From the NCBI GenBank assembly GCA_013396755.1, contig VWZF01002255.1, positions 437,225 through 501,224 on the forward strand: a stretch of 64,000 nucleotides of DNA, read 5' to 3'. This document shows positions 63,858-64,000 of the stretch, one piece after another; the stretch's first letter is position 1, and each line of letters begins with the position of its first letter. The translations under genes and the position numbers were made by a program. The stretch is from Sclerurus mexicanus (lineage: Eukaryota; Chordata; Aves; Passeriformes; Furnariidae). Below the pieces are notes generated by a model. The model was not told the DNA's origin. It did no database searches and saw nothing but the letters and a program-made list of their open reading frames with translations.

Positions 63858-64000
63858 CTGCTCAAACTACAAAAATTTCTGAGTGTCTGGAATGTGCCAA
63901 AGGTGCATAAAAGAATTTCAAGCAACCGTGCTTCCAGTAATAATGCTCAAGGAGAAAATCACACTCTCATTCTGAGACTCTGTCTTAGTTCAAAGGAGGA

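Larger units (their letters stand above)
53554..64000. other. gene-free AT-rich unique DNA to window end
   Basis: No gene is recognised. The longest frame of the window, 139 codons at 54151-54570 (-), has no domain, membrane segment or signal peptide that I can name, and no sign of splicing. The 122-codon frame at 55017-55385 (+) overlaps an 81-codon frame in another phase. A 17-base A run lies at 60829-60845. A moderately complex stretch at 61200-61380 is unassigned. Candidate regulatory blocks and alternating-sequence tracts are listed separately. Confidence 0.6.

Noticed and set aside
1..64000. Search for tRNA, 5S, U6, miRNA-like and CRISPR features
   Set aside because: No A/B-box pair with a cloverleaf, no U6 or 5S start, and no regularly spaced repeats with unique spacers were seen. 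Reading by eye could miss a small miRNA hairpin.

Overview
This 64 kb window reads as AT-rich vertebrate nuclear DNA, most likely from a bird. The strongest evidence is four copies of the 3' end of CR1 LINEs (25.2, 40.0, 42.0 and 53.5 kb). Their 'ggaagggacctta...atcat' block and terminal ATTCTATG-like octamers are the commonest interspersed repeats of bird genomes. A GC-rich relic at 9.0-10.05 kb resembles a repeat family I know as an endogenous-retrovirus-related (LTR-type) element in bird genomes. Older CR1/L3-type reverse-transcriptase relics lie at 11.6-13.3 kb (+) and 31.8-32.2 kb (-).

I found no protein-coding gene, rRNA, tRNA, CRISPR array or bacterial-type operon. The longest open frames are 139, 137, 118, 117 and 112 codons. 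All look like chance openings, antisense of repeats, or low-complexity DNA. The window is best read as part of a gene desert or a very large intron. One possible short exon (16237-16300, +) has an AG acceptor, a consensus donor and two open frames, but a match of this quality is expected about once by chance in a window this size.

Layout: 0-9 kb, AT-rich unique DNA with TA microsatellites and a faint CR1-like remnant. 9-10 kb, LTR-type relic, minus orientation. 11.6-13.3 kb, ancient CR1. 16.2 kb, exon candidate. 17.5-24.3 kb, mixed-composition unique sequence that may be constrained, with a compound TATG/TATC microsatellite at 21.4 kb. 25.2 kb, CR1 end. 26.8-27.2 kb, GC-rich block. 29.8-30.4 kb, candidate regulatory block with a SOX-like and an octamer motif. 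31.8-32.2 kb, antisense CR1 RT. 37.8 kb, a 32-base T run beside an undetermined base. 40-42 kb, two CR1 ends in inverted orientation. 52.1-52.4 kb, a compact GC-rich block with CAGGG/CCCTG ends. 52.9-53.2 kb, a 250-base polypurine strand directly before another CR1. 57.5-60.7 kb, three alternating purine-pyrimidine tracts. 62.5-63.3 kb, a second strong candidate for constrained non-coding DNA.

No previously undescribed system is evident. The most useful leads are the candidate conserved non-coding blocks, the exon candidate and the GC-rich element at 52.1 kb. All need alignment or expression data that I cannot run.
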